From Flavobacterium sp. (GTDB lineage: Bacteria; Bacteroidota; Bacteroidia; Flavobacteriales; Flavobacteriaceae), in the NCBI GenBank assembly GCA_016787805.1, contig JAEUTY010000018.1, positions 160,765-224,764 on the forward strand: a stretch of 64,000 nucleotides of DNA, given 5' to 3'. The notes under the pieces are model-generated. The model ran no database searches and was not told the DNA's origin. It was given only the letters and a program-made list of their open reading frames with translations. The position numbers were made by a program, and so were the translations under genes. This document shows, piece by piece, positions 16,738-25,694 of this stretch; positions within the stretch are counted from its first letter, which is position 1; the number at the start of each line of letters is the position of its first letter.

Positions 16738-18240
16738 CTAAAACTTGTAACTGATTCCAGAATAAATTCCAAAAAGGTAAGGTTTGAAAGACTCAGAATC
16801 AGATGAAAAAGTATTGATTTGATATTTGAATGTTGGCTCAATACGAGTTGAAAAATTTTTAAAAACAGAATAATTTAAACCTAAGCCTAAATTGGTACTA
16901 AAATGAATATTGTTAAGGTTGGATGCCGAACCGATTTTCATATTTAAACCGTCACTTTTTAGGTAAATTTCGTTAGTGTTTAAGAAAAGAGTACTAAAAC
17001 CGCCCGATAAATCAACGCCGAATTTTCTTCCAAATAAATTATAAGTCATTTCGATAGGCATTTCAATATAACCTAATTTCTGGTTTAAAACACCATCAAA
17101 TCGTTCGCTAACAACACGATCTAATAGCGTTTCAACATTGTTTAAAGGTTTAATTTGAATGAGCGAACCTTGCAAAGTTGGTTTAATGTTTTTCATCATT
17201 TCGGCTTTAGTGTCTTGATAAAAAACAATTCCATGCGTGTCGTAATCGAGATTTAAAACATTAATTCCAGCACGTATTTTTACTTTTGGGTTGGCGACGT
17301 AACTCAATGATAAACCATAACTCACCGAATTATTGTACGTTTTTTGGTTGCTACTGAGCGATTCATCTATTGGAGAACCGTTTTTAAAAGACCCAAAATA
17401 AATAGGCGCGATAGTTGGAGTAACTAACCACCTATTTATTTTTTGTTTTTGGGTGTTCTCTTTTTCTTTAAGCAACTCTTCCATCGTTTTAATTTCAGCA
17501 TTAGCTATTGCTGAATCTATTTTTTTATTGGCTTCTTCTTTTGATTCAACTTCAAGTTGTTTTTTCAAGTTGTTTTTTTCAACTTGAGAATGGATTGAAG
17601 TGCCGTCAACGATAGTTTTGTTTTCGTTTGTAGTAGATAGGTTATCTTTTAATGTTTTTTCAGAATAAGTGGTTTGGTTTGTAATCTCTTTTTCAGCATT
17701 TTCTTTTTGTGATTTGGTTTGTTGTGCAACTGCTTCTTTTAAAAGTGAAATTTTATTTTTAATGGCTTTTTTATTAGAAGCAACCGCTTGATTTTTCACT
17801 TCTTTTTTAGTCACAAATGCATCAACCGAATTCGTGTTTGATGTATTTTTAGGCGCTTTTTTGTTTGAAATTACATTTTCTGAATCAGTAACGTTTGGCG
17901 TTGAATTTTCAGAAGATACGATTTGATTTTCACCTTCTTTAGAAATTGTATTGGAAGTTGTTTTTTTTGAAGAAGCATTCTCCGCGTTTACAATTGAATT
18001 TTTATTGCTTTCTAAAGTATTGTTCAGGTTTGAAGGCAAATAAGCATCATAGATAGAATATCCAATTACCAATAAAGCAGCAATTCCGGAAAGTTTCCAC
18101 CAAAAAGGAATCACTCTTCTTTTTTCTTTTTTCTTATTCAATTCGTTTTCGATATTCATCCACACTTCGTCAGGTGGATGAACTTCAAAATTGTTGAGTT
18201 TTTCTTGAAAAAGGTTTTCTATTTTATTTTTTTCTATCAT
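16738..18240 (-). CDS. Candidate dual-membrane anti-sigma factor with C-terminal beta-barrel
   Basis: This is a 500-aa protein of unusual plan. Residues 1-42 are a cytosolic helical head (NNFEVHPPDEVWMNIENEL) of the type that precedes the membrane helix in Bacteroidota anti-sigma factors. It ends in KKKEKRR, which places the N terminus inside. One inner-membrane helix follows (~47-64). About 200 residues (65-270) are low-complexity, rich in N, K, S, T and E, and partly coiled coil. Residues ~270-500 are alternating strands ending in GISYKF, an outer-membrane barrel with the usual terminal aromatic. The ATG overlaps the sigma-factor stop by 4 bp (ATGA), indicating translational coupling. I infer that it holds the sigma factor at the inner membrane and senses the outer membrane. 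A plain porin is the alternative but would not explain the head and helix. Confidence 0.8.
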   Translation of the reverse strand: MIEKNKIENLFQEKLNNFEVHPPDEVWMNIENELNKKKEKRRVIPFWWKLSGIAALLVIGYSIYDAYLPSNLNNTLESNKNSIVNAENASSKKTTSNTISKEGENQIVSSENSTPNVTDSENVISNKKAPKNTSNTNSVDAFVTKKEVKNQAVASNKKAIKNKISLLKEAVAQQTKSQKENAEKEITNQTTYSEKTLKDNLSTTNENKTIVDGTSIHSQVEKNNLKKQLEVESKEEANKKIDSAIANAEIKTMEELLKEKENTQKQKINRWLVTPTIAPIYFGSFKNGSPIDESLSSNQKTYNNSVSYGLSLSYVANPKVKIRAGINVLNLDYDTHGIVFYQDTKAEMMKNIKPTLQGSLIQIKPLNNVETLLDRVVSERFDGVLNQKLGYIEMPIEMTYNLFGRKFGVDLSGGFSTLFLNTNEIYLKSDGLNMKIGSASNLNNIHFSTNLGLGLNYSVFKNFSTRIEPTFKYQINTFSSDSESFKPYLFGIYSGISYKF

Positions 18241-18782
18241 TTTACTCGTGGCATTTTTTTGGTGCCTGTCTGCGATTCTATTTTTTCTTTTAAAATCAAT
18301 TTAGCTCTTGACAAATTTGATTTTGATGTTCCAATATTAATGTTGAGTTGTTCGGCAATTTCTTGGTGTGAAAACCCGTCCAACACATATAAATTAAATA
18401 CTAATCTATATCGATCAGGAAGCTCTTGAATAATTTTGATTAAAAATTCAGAGGAAACACCGTCACTGTCTACTTCAACTTCAATTTCTTCAGGAACGTT
18501 TTCATCAACAATATTCAAAAAACTCTCTTTTCGATATTGTTGAAGAACGTGATTAATCATCACTCTTTTTAACCAACCTTCCAACGATCCTTTGAACGAA
18601 AATTGATGTATTTTTTTATAAATAAGTAAAAATCCATCTTGTAAATTGTCTTGAGCTTCGGTATAGTTACGAGAATACTTTAAGCAAACCGAAAACAATT
18701 TTGGAGCGTACAACTTGTATAATTGTTCTTGAGCTTTTCTTTCATTTTTTTTACAATCATTTATGAGTTGTTCTATACTCAA
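18237..18782 (-). CDS. ECF-type RNA polymerase sigma-70 factor
   Basis: This 181-aa ECF sigma factor has region 2 at ~10-85 (LYKLYAPKLFSVCLKYSR, then AQDNLQDGFLLIYKKIHQF for core binding and -10 recognition, and GSLEGWLKRVMINHVLQQYRK). Region 4 lies at ~120-175 (LPDRYRLVFNLYVLDGFSHQEIAEQL, then the helix IGTSKSNLSRAK). There is no region 3, as in the ECF group. The start codon is TTG at 18782, beginning MSIEQLINDC; no ATG fits. It lies 11 bp after a lipoprotein gene and overlaps the anti-sigma/barrel gene by 4 bp, so all three should be one transcript. TTG initiation may keep its level low. Confidence 0.93.
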   Translation of the reverse strand: MSIEQLINDCKKNERKAQEQLYKLYAPKLFSVCLKYSRNYTEAQDNLQDGFLLIYKKIHQFSFKGSLEGWLKRVMINHVLQQYRKESFLNIVDENVPEEIEVEVDSDGVSSEFLIKIIQELPDRYRLVFNLYVLDGFSHQEIAEQLNINIGTSKSNLSRAKLILKEKIESQTGTKKMPRVK

Positions 18783-18793
18783 GATGTATTTTA

Positions 18794-19210
18794 TTAATGA
18801 TTAACTTCTGCTTGGTATTCATCAAATTCTTCAATTCCATCAGCATTGGTTCCTTTCCAAAATTTGAATGTATAAGTTCCTAATTCAGTTGGTTTAAAAC
18901 TAAGAGGAACAGTAATGGTGTCATTTTCAATCGGTTGGCAGTTATCTTTGTTTAATTCAGAATTGTAGATAGCTACTACTCTGGTAAATCCTTCTCTTAC
19001 GTAATAAAAATCTTCATAAAAATGGCAATTGGATGGTCGAAGGTATTTTACAGCAATTTTAGTGACGCTATCTTTTCTGAAAGCAGTTTCCATTTCAACT
19101 TTTGCAACAGGTAATACTACTAATCTATAGGTGTCTCCTTCTGGAGTACAAGAAATTAATAGCAAACCAAGCACTAGAGCATAAACAAAATTTTTCATTT
19201 TTTTTTTCAT
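18794..19210 (-). CDS. Small lipoprotein of the sigma/anti-sigma operon
   Basis: This is a 138-aa lipoprotein (lipobox LISC, Cys ~21; a second possible start is Met-5). The mature ~115 residues look like one Ig-like beta-sandwich, ending GTYTFKFWKGTNADG. Two cysteines, in PSNCHFYEDFYY and KDNCQPIEN, could form a disulfide. No named family is recognised. It is the first gene of the operon with the ECF sigma factor and the barrel protein, 11 bp apart, and is separated from recA by a terminator. No TAnnTTTG box is seen in the ~45 bp before it, so the operon may use a non-housekeeping promoter. A role as ligand or envelope sensor for the barrel is inference. Confidence 0.75.
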   Translation of the reverse strand: MKKKMKNFVYALVLGLLLISCTPEGDTYRLVVLPVAKVEMETAFRKDSVTKIAVKYLRPSNCHFYEDFYYVREGFTRVVAIYNSELNKDNCQPIENDTITVPLSFKPTELGTYTFKFWKGTNADGIEEFDEYQAEVNH

Positions 19211-19253
19211 TTTAATTAAGGATGATTTTTAAGTAAAAAGGTTGCGTATAAAT

Positions 19254-19284
19254 GTAAAAAAAATCCCGATGATTACCGGGATTA
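19254..19284 (-). terminator. Intrinsic terminator after recA
   Basis: On the minus strand, AATCCCGGTAA and a complementary CGGGATT arm form a hairpin followed by eight T. It isolates recA from the downstream lipoprotein/sigma operon. Confidence 0.9.
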
Positions 19285-19288
19285 CTTT

Positions 19289-20293
19289 TTAAGCGTTATT
19301 TTCTTTGATGAACTCTTTAATTTTTTGTTCAAGTTCGTCGGCTAATTCAGGATTGTCTTTGATTAAAAGTTTGACAGCATCACGACCTTGCCCAAGTTTA
19401 GTGTCGCCATAACTGAACCACGATCCAGCTTTTTTGATGATTTCAAATTCGACCGCTAAGTCTAAAATTTCACCTGTTTTGGAAACACCTTCACCATACA
19501 TAATATCAAATTCGGCTGTTTTAAATGGTGGCGCCACTTTATTTTTCACCACTTTTACTTTGGTGCGGTTTCCAATTACATTTTCGCCATCTTTAATTTG
19601 AGAAGAACGACGAATATCCAATCGAACAGAAGCATAGAATTTCAATGCATTTCCACCCGTTGTAGTTTCTGGATTCCCAAACATTACACCGATTTTCTCT
19701 CTCAATTGGTTGATAAAGAAAACCGTACAATGTGTTTTGCTAATGGTTCCGGTAAGTTTACGTAAGGCTTGCGACATCAAACGCGCGTGCAATCCCATTT
19801 TAGAATCACCCATTTCGCCTTCAATTTCGCTTTTAGGCGTTAATGCAGCTACCGAGTCGATAACCACAATATCAATCGCTCCTGAACGAATAAGGTTTTC
19901 AGCAATTTCCAAAGCTTGTTCACCATTATCCGGTTGTGAAATGATTAAATTATCAATATCAACGCCTAATTTTTCAGCATAAAAACGATCAAAAGCGTGT
20001 TCTGCATCAATAAACGCAGCAATTCCACCTGCTTTTTGCGCTTCTGCAATAGCGTGTAAAGTTAATGTTGTTTTTCCTGACGATTCTGGACCGTATATTT
20101 CAATAATTCTTCCTTTCGGATAACCGTTTACTCCCAAAGCTAAATCCAACCCCAAAGAACCAGAAGGTATTACTTCTACTTCTTCAACGGCTCTATCACC
20201 CATTTTCATTACGGTTCCTTTGCCGTAAGTCTTGTCTAATTTGTCTAAAGTTAGTTGTAGTGCTTTTAATTTGGCGTCTTTTTCTGTACTCAT
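19289..20293 (-). CDS. recA: Recombinase RecA
   Basis: This 334-aa RecA forms filaments on single-stranded DNA, drives strand exchange and activates SOS-type responses. Walker A is [10 protein letters not shown] (~65-74), Walker B is [10 protein letters not shown], and loop 2 lies around [22 protein letters not shown]. The C-terminal domain ([18 protein letters not shown]) is of normal length. No intein or insertion is seen. It is downstream of pyk with a 95-bp gap. DprA and AddAB-like proteins, its functional partners, are encoded elsewhere in the window. Confidence 0.98.
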   Translation of the reverse strand: MSTEKDAKLKALQLTLDKLDKTYGKGTVMKMGDRAVEEVEVIPSGSLGLDLALGVNGYPKGRIIEIYGPESSGKTTLTLHAIAEAQKAGGIAAFIDAEHAFDRFYAEKLGVDIDNLIISQPDNGEQALEIAENLIRSGAIDIVVIDSVAALTPKSEIEGEMGDSKMGLHARLMSQALRKLTGTISKTHCTVFFINQLREKIGVMFGNPETTTGGNALKFYASVRLDIRRSSQIKDGENVIGNRTKVKVVKNKVAPPFKTAEFDIMYGEGVSKTGEILDLAVEFEIIKKAGSWFSYGDTKLGQGRDAVKLLIKDNPELADELEQKIKEFIKENNA

Positions 20294-20388
20294 TTTAATA
20301 TAAATTTAGGCTGTTATACAGCAGTAAAAATAAGTATTTTTTTGATGCAAAACGGCATTACTAAAATGAGTTTTAAACAATTAAAAGC

Positions 20389-21819
20389 CTATTCGATTTC
20401 TGAAATACGCAAGGTATTTACCATTCCTTTTGCTACAACAGGCATAGCTGCAAGATTGATAAGCATGTCGCCTTTTTTTACAAACCCACGTTCTTTGGCA
20501 ATTAGGTTGATGTCTTCTACAGTATCATCGGTGCTCACAAATTTGTCATAGTAAAATGCATTCACGCCCCAAAGTAAGTTGAGTTGCGTTAAGATTCTTT
20601 TGTTGGAGGTGTAAACTAAAATATGTGATTTTGGTCGCCAAGCGGAAATTTGAAAAGCCGTATAACCACTGTTGGTTAATGTAGAAATTGCTTTTGCATG
20701 GATTTCGTTGGCCATAACTGCAGCGTGGTAACAAATTGATTTTGTGATGAACCGTTTGGTTCTAACGTGAGGTGGGTTTTGTGGCACTTGAATAAGTGGC
20801 GAATCTTCTACAGCTTCAATAATTTGTGTCATTTTTTCAATTACTTGAACAGGATAACTTCCAACGGATGTTTCTCCTGAAAGCATTACGGCATCGGCTC
20901 CGTCCATTACTGAGTTGGCAACGTCGTTTACTTCGGCACGTGTTGGAGTTAAACTCGTAATCATTGTTTCCATCATTTGGGTCGCCACAATTACAGGAAT
21001 TCGGGCAGTTTTGGCTCTGTGAATTAATTTTTTCTGAATTAAAGGAACTTCGTGCGCTGGAATTTCAACTCCTAAATCGCCACGAGCCACCATTAATCCA
21101 TCGCAGAACGCTACAATTTTATCAATATTTTCAACGGCTTCTGGTTTTTCAATTTTGGCCACAATCGGAATTTTATGATCCGAATGTTTGGCTATTAAAT
21201 CTTGTAACTCTTCTAAATCGGCTGGCGTTCTTACAAACGATAAAGCAATCCAATCGACATGATTTTCAATGGCAAAAAGTGCATCTTTGATGTCTTTTTT
21301 GGTCAAAGCAGGAAGCGAAACTTTGGTATTGGGAAGGTTTACGCCTTTTTTCGATTTTAATGGCCCGCCTTGAATAACTTTACATTTTACTTCGGTAGTT
21401 CCATTAGTTTCAAGAGCTTCAAACATTAATTTTCCATCGTCCAAAAGAATTTTTTCACCCGGATTTACATCACTCGGAAATTCTTTGTAATTCATATACA
21501 CTCTTTCGGCTGATCCAGGAACATCTTCAGCAGTTTGAAAAGTAATAATATCACCCGGATTTACTACCACATCTTCTTTCATTACACCGACGCGTAGTTT
21601 TGGACCTTGTAAATCGGCCAAAATGGCGGTAGTGTAACCAAAATCAGTATTTAAACTTCTAATAATATCAATACGTTCTTTAACATCATCGTAATCGGCG
21701 TGCGAAAAGTTGATTCTGAAAACATTGACTCCAGCGTCAATCATATCTTTTATAACTTCTCTTGTGCTGCAAGCAGGACCAAGTGTGGCTACAATTTTTG
21801 TTTTTTTTCTTGTTGGCAT
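20389..21819 (-). CDS. pyk: Pyruvate kinase
   Basis: This 476-aa enzyme catalyses phosphoenolpyruvate + ADP to pyruvate + ATP, the last step of glycolysis. The N-terminal part has KIVATLGPACS and VFRINFSHADYDD. The active-site block reads IVAKIEKPEAVENIDKIV (catalytic Lys), then GLMVARGDLGVEIP and IVATQMMETMITSLTPTRAEV with MLSGETSVG after it. The B domain (~70-165) and C domain (~345-476) are present at normal length. It follows the IPExxxVDY gene by 5 bp, so the two are probably co-transcribed. Confidence 0.97.
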   Translation of the reverse strand: MPTRKKTKIVATLGPACSTREVIKDMIDAGVNVFRINFSHADYDDVKERIDIIRSLNTDFGYTTAILADLQGPKLRVGVMKEDVVVNPGDIITFQTAEDVPGSAERVYMNYKEFPSDVNPGEKILLDDGKLMFEALETNGTTEVKCKVIQGGPLKSKKGVNLPNTKVSLPALTKKDIKDALFAIENHVDWIALSFVRTPADLEELQDLIAKHSDHKIPIVAKIEKPEAVENIDKIVAFCDGLMVARGDLGVEIPAHEVPLIQKKLIHRAKTARIPVIVATQMMETMITSLTPTRAEVNDVANSVMDGADAVMLSGETSVGSYPVQVIEKMTQIIEAVEDSPLIQVPQNPPHVRTKRFITKSICYHAAVMANEIHAKAISTLTNSGYTAFQISAWRPKSHILVYTSNKRILTQLNLLWGVNAFYYDKFVSTDDTVEDINLIAKERGFVKKGDMLINLAAMPVVAKGMVNTLRISEIE

Positions 21820-21824
21820 TAGTA

Positions 21825-22313
21825 TTAAAAAATTAAATTGTTTTTAGATTTTATTTTCTCAGGATCAATCAGATAAGCCAAATTTACCCTGTCAATAGTT
21901 GTTATTTTTGAAACTGCAGTTTGTATCGTGTCTTCTTCGTAGCAGTTTTCTATTTTCAAAAAAAAATCTACTTTGTTGTATTCGGGCAACAAATAGATTT
22001 TAGTTGAAATCTGATTTTCTGTTTCGGCAAATAAACCTTGACCTCTTTGGTTTTGTTGCGACAGAATTTCGGTTTTATTTTGAATTAAACTCCAGCAAAT
22101 GTCTTTTTCTTCGTCATCAAAAATAAAATGACTAAAACTGGTTTCTCCTTCTTTGTTTTTGATGTTAATTTCGGATTCACACTTTTTCAATCGCAATGCT
22201 GCCATTTGATTAATGAAATACGCCAAACGATAATCTTCTAACGAAGTGTGAATCGCTAAAAGCTGAAAATCAATATCGTCAAAATCTTCAATGTTTAATT
22301 TGAGAGCGCTCAT
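21825..22313 (-). CDS. IPExxxVDY family protein
   Basis: This 162-aa protein matches a small Flavobacteriia family named after an IPExxxVDY motif; here the motif reads LPEYNKVDF (~residue 113). No catalytic residues or membrane segments are visible and the biochemical role is unknown. The ATG at 22313 is preferred to a TTG at 22322. The gene sits between rnc and pyk with 5 bp to pyk, an arrangement I recall as conserved in flavobacteria, which suggests a housekeeping link. Confidence 0.82.
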   Translation of the reverse strand: MSALKLNIEDFDDIDFQLLAIHTSLEDYRLAYFINQMAALRLKKCESEINIKNKEGETSFSHFIFDDEEKDICWSLIQNKTEILSQQNQRGQGLFAETENQISTKIYLLPEYNKVDFFLKIENCYEEDTIQTAVSKITTIDRVNLAYLIDPEKIKSKNNLIF

Positions 22314-22423
22314 TTCGACCAAAATAAGATGTAAATATAGTATTTATGCTCATACAAAGAGTGATAGCCGTGTGAGATTAACGTTAATTTATGAACGAAA
22401 ACGATGTAGTTTTCATAAAACTT

Positions 22424-23170
22424 CTAGGCTTTGTTGTCGATTTTTTCCTGAAAAGAAAAATAGGCTCTTTTGGAAGCAATTTCTTCGGCTTTCTTTTTGG
22501 AAGTGGCTCTGGCTTTGGCGATTAATTTGTTGTCGATAAATAATTTTACCCCAAAATGTTTTTGGCCGTCATTGCCATTATCGTCAAATACGTCGTAATG
22601 AAATACCTTTTTTTCTTTTTGGCACCATTCAATCAACAAACTCTTGTAACTAATTACTTTTCCTTCCAATCGAGCTATGTCTACGTATGGTATAATGACT
22701 CTTTTATTGATAAAATCTTCACAACCGACATAGCCTTTGTCTAAAAAAATAGCGCCGACTAATGCTTCAAAAATATTACCATGAATGTTCTCACCGAAAT
22801 GCGAAAAAGGCACTTTACTTTCCACAAAATCAATCAGATTCAAATCGCGACCGAGCTCATTTAAGTGTTCACGACTCACAATTTTTGAGCGCATTTTGGT
22901 TAGGTAACCTTCGTCGCCCAATGGAGCTTCTTTATACAAATAAGCAGCAATCACTGAGCTTAACATTGAATCGCCGAGAAATTCTAGACGTTCGTAGTTG
23001 ATAGGATTTCCTTTTTCATCTACTTTATTAGAAGAACGATGGGTAAATGCTTTTTGATAAAAACGAATGTTGTTGGGTTTGGAACCAATTATCTTTTCTA
23101 TTGCTCCAAAAAAATTCCCGTCTTCAGTAGAGCGGGATTTTTTTGGAAATATTTTTCTGAATAAGCTCAT
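22424..23170 (-). CDS. rnc: Ribonuclease III
   Basis: This 248-aa double-strand-specific endoribonuclease processes rRNA precursors and structured RNAs. The RNase III signature is ERLEFLGDSMLSSVIA (~61-76, acidic metal ligands), with a second acidic site at NIFEALVGAIFLDKGY. A C-terminal dsRNA-binding domain (~170-245) ends in ARATSKKKAEEIASKRAYF. It starts 5 bp after the fabF stop, giving the widespread acpP-fabF-rnc order. Confidence 0.97.
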   Translation of the reverse strand: MSLFRKIFPKKSRSTEDGNFFGAIEKIIGSKPNNIRFYQKAFTHRSSNKVDEKGNPINYERLEFLGDSMLSSVIAAYLYKEAPLGDEGYLTKMRSKIVSREHLNELGRDLNLIDFVESKVPFSHFGENIHGNIFEALVGAIFLDKGYVGCEDFINKRVIIPYVDIARLEGKVISYKSLLIEWCQKEKKVFHYDVFDDNGNDGQKHFGVKLFIDNKLIAKARATSKKKAEEIASKRAYFSFQEKIDNKA

Positions 23171-23175
23171 AAAAA

Positions 23176-24429
23176 TTATGAATCAATTCTTTTAAAAAGA
23201 ACGCAGGCATTGTGACCACCAAATCCAAAGGTATTACTCATGGCCACTTTGATGTCTCTTTTTTGAGCTTTGTTTAAAGTTAAGTTTAATGAAGGATCAA
23301 TGTTTTCATCTACCACCGTGTGATTGATGGTTGGTGGAACAATTCCGTGTTTCATGGCCAAAATAGACGCAATGGCTTCAATAGCTCCAGCAGCTCCTAA
23401 CAAGTGACCTGTCATCGATTTAGTTGAATTGATATTGATATTTTTTGCATGAGCGCCAAAAACATGGCTGATGGCTTTTAATTCGGCAACATCTCCAAGC
23501 GGAGTTGAAGTTCCGTGGGTATTGATGTGATCTACTTCTTCAGGTTGCATTCCGGCATCGCGAAGTGTATTTTCCATAACTGCAATTACGCCAATTCCTT
23601 CAGGATGCGGAGCTGTTAAGTGGTAAGCATCAGAAGACATTCCGCCACCGCCAACTTCACAATATATTTTAGCGCCACGTGCTTTGGCGTGTTCGTATTC
23701 TTCTAAAACTAAGGCACCAGCACCTTCGCCTAATACAAATCCATCTCGAGTAGCATCGAATGGTCGTGACGCAGTTTCAGGACTTTCATTACGAGTTGAT
23801 AAAGCTTGCATTGAGTTGAATCCGCCCATTCCAGCGATTGTTACCGCAGCTTCTGAACCACCCGAAATAATAACATCACACATGCCTAATCTAATGTAGT
23901 TGAATGCATCAATTAAAGCATTGGCTGATGAAGCACAAGCCGAAACAGTTGTATAATTTGGACCCATAAATCCATTGCGCATGGAAATGTGAGCAGGAGC
24001 AATATCAGCAATCATTTTTGGAATAAAGAATGGATTGAAACGTGGAGTTCCATCGCCTTGAGCGTAACTCATTACTTCGTCTTGGAACGTTTCTAAACCG
24101 CCAATTCCAGCGCCCCAAATTACTCCAACACGTTGTTTGTTAATGTTAGTATCAGTGATTCCAGCGTCTCTGATGGCTTCTTCGCTCGCAGCAATGGCAT
24201 ACTGAGCAAATTTGTCCATTCTTCGAGATTCTTTACGATCGACAAAATCTTCAATATTAAAGTTTTTGACTTCGCAAGCAAATTTTGTTTTATGCTTTTC
24301 AGTATCATAATAGGTGATTGGAGCGGCTCCGCTTTTACCATTTACCAAACCATCCCAATATTCTTCAATTGAATTTCCAATTGGGGTTAAAGCTCCAAGT
24401 CCAGTTACAACAACTCTTTTTAATTGCAT
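23176..24429 (-). CDS. fabF: Beta-ketoacyl-ACP synthase II (FabF)
   Basis: This 417-aa condensing enzyme elongates acyl-ACP with malonyl-ACP in fatty-acid synthesis. The Cys-His-His triad is visible: VSACASSANALID (Cys ~165), NTHGTSTPLGD (His ~304) and SMTGHLLGAAG (His ~341). The start at 24429 (MQLKRVVVTGLGA) fits the family N terminus; an in-frame ATG at 24459 adds ten residues not seen in relatives. The acpP gene lies upstream, but a terminator intervenes, so fabF is expressed by read-through or its own promoter. Confidence 0.97.
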   Translation of the reverse strand: MQLKRVVVTGLGALTPIGNSIEEYWDGLVNGKSGAAPITYYDTEKHKTKFACEVKNFNIEDFVDRKESRRMDKFAQYAIAASEEAIRDAGITDTNINKQRVGVIWGAGIGGLETFQDEVMSYAQGDGTPRFNPFFIPKMIADIAPAHISMRNGFMGPNYTTVSACASSANALIDAFNYIRLGMCDVIISGGSEAAVTIAGMGGFNSMQALSTRNESPETASRPFDATRDGFVLGEGAGALVLEEYEHAKARGAKIYCEVGGGGMSSDAYHLTAPHPEGIGVIAVMENTLRDAGMQPEEVDHINTHGTSTPLGDVAELKAISHVFGAHAKNININSTKSMTGHLLGAAGAIEAIASILAMKHGIVPPTINHTVVDENIDPSLNLTLNKAQKRDIKVAMSNTFGFGGHNACVLFKRIDS

Positions 24430-24561
24430 ATAGTTTTCTTTTAGTAATCTTTTAAACAAATAATACCCTTGTAATCTTTAGGTTAATTATAAAGAGACAG
24501 GGGTATTTCAATATGGTGTGATTGAAATTCAATCAAAAATAAGTTAATTTTTTAAAATAAT

Positions 24562-24594
24562 AAAAACCCGTAATCATTTTTTGACTACGGGTTA
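24562..24594 (-). terminator. Terminator between acpP and fabF
   Basis: On the minus strand, AACCCGTA and TACGGGTT pair around a ~14-nt loop and lead into TTTTATTATTTT. It lies just after acpP and would let acpP be expressed at a higher level than fabF-rnc. Confidence 0.88.
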
Positions 24595-24604
24595 ATGGAT
24601 TTTA

Positions 24605-24841
24605 TTATTTCTTAGCTTCTTCGATGTAAGAAATAGCTTGACCTACAGTAGCAATGTTTTCTGCTTGATCGTCTGGAATTTGAATATCAAATTCTTTTTC
24701 GAATTCCATAATAAGCTCAACAGTGTCTAATGAATCAGCTCCTAAATCGTTAGTGAAGCTTGCTTCTGTTACAACTTCGTTTTCGTCAACTCCTAATTTG
24801 TCTACGATAATCGCTTTAACTCTTGATGCAATGTCTGACAT
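24605..24841 (-). CDS. acpP: Acyl carrier protein
   Basis: This 78-aa acidic four-helix carrier holds growing acyl chains on a phosphopantetheine arm. The attachment serine is in [16 protein letters not shown] (Ser-37), the canonical DSL motif. Length and acidity are typical. It is the first gene of the acpP-fabF-rnc group, with a strong promoter directly upstream and a terminator directly downstream. purN is divergent. Confidence 0.98.
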   Translation of the reverse strand: MSDIASRVKAIIVDKLGVDENEVVTEASFTNDLGADSLDTVELIMEFEKEFDIQIPDDQAENIATVGQAISYIEEAKK

Positions 24842-24871
24842 AATTTCTAATTTTTAATTTTAATTTGTTGG

Positions 24872-24900
24872 CAAAAATAAAAAACTTTATTTTAAAACAA
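24872..24900 (-). promoter_or_regulatory. acpP promoter (Bacteroidota -33/-7)
   Basis: On the minus strand, TTG (24898-24900) is followed by an 18-nt spacer and TATTTTTG (24872-24879), the TAnnTTTG -7 consensus. It lies 30 bp before the acpP ATG. Confidence 0.75.
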
Positions 24901-25116
24901 CATTTTTGTTACTAAATGTGACCACGAAAGTAAAAAAAATATTTTAAAATTGGCTTCAATTATATTATTTATTATCATTTATTATTCTTTTTTTTGTGTG
25001 CGTTTTGCTGAAATAGAGTAGCGTCATTTGATGGGTTTAATGATTACATATACAAATAGTGAATCAATGAGGCACAATGCATTATTTACAGCTATTTCAC
25101 ATTTAATAAATAACAG

Positions 25117-25683
25117 ATGAAAAAAATCGTACTATTTGCTTCAGGTTCGGGCACGAATGCCGAGAACATTATAGTACATTTCAATAAAGGAAGTCAAAGT
25201 AACGTGGTTGCTGTCTTCACTAACAATCCACATGCCAAAGTGGTTGAAAGAGCAAAAAATCGCAAAGTAAAGACATTGATTTTCAGTAAAGAAGAGCTTT
25301 TACAAGGATTGATTTTGCAGCAATTAAAAGACATTCAACCCGATTTAATTGTATTGGCTGGATTTCTTTTGAAATTTCCTGAGCACATTGTTAAAGAGTT
25401 TCCCAATAAAATCATCAATATTCATCCAGCACTTTTACCAAATTTCGGCGGAAAAGGCATGTACGGAATGAACGTTCATAAAGCCGTTTTAGAAAATAAA
25501 GAGAAGGAAACCGGTATTACCATTCATTATGTCAACGAGCATTACGATGAAGGTGGAATCATCTTCCAACAATCAGTCAATATTGAAGAATGTACTACAC
25601 CAGAGCAAATTGCCGAGAAAGTACATGAATTGGAACACGAGTTTTTTCCTCTCGTTATTGAAAGACTAATCACTAATCACTAA
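25117..25683 (+). CDS. purN: Phosphoribosylglycinamide formyltransferase
   Basis: This 188-aa GAR transformylase uses 10-formyl-THF to formylate GAR in purine synthesis. The substrate loop ASGSGTNAENI is at residues 8-18. The catalytic region is NIHPALLPNFGGKGMYG (N and H of the N/H/D triad), then GITIHYVNEHYDEGGIIFQ supplies the Asp. Length is typical for PurN. It is divergent from acpP. The rnhA start follows 11 bp after its stop, so co-transcription is likely. A PurF-like enzyme is encoded 1.8 kb downstream. Confidence 0.96.
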   Translation: MKKIVLFASGSGTNAENIIVHFNKGSQSNVVAVFTNNPHAKVVERAKNRKVKTLIFSKEELLQGLILQQLKDIQPDLIVLAGFLLKFPEHIVKEFPNKIINIHPALLPNFGGKGMYGMNVHKAVLENKEKETGITIHYVNEHYDEGGIIFQQSVNIEECTTPEQIAEKVHELEHEFFPLVIERLITNH

Positions 25684-25694
25684 TTACTATTCAC

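Noticed and set aside
18237-18240. Apparent frameshift between sigma factor and barrel gene
   Set aside because: The overlap is a clean ATGA stop/start junction; both proteins are complete.
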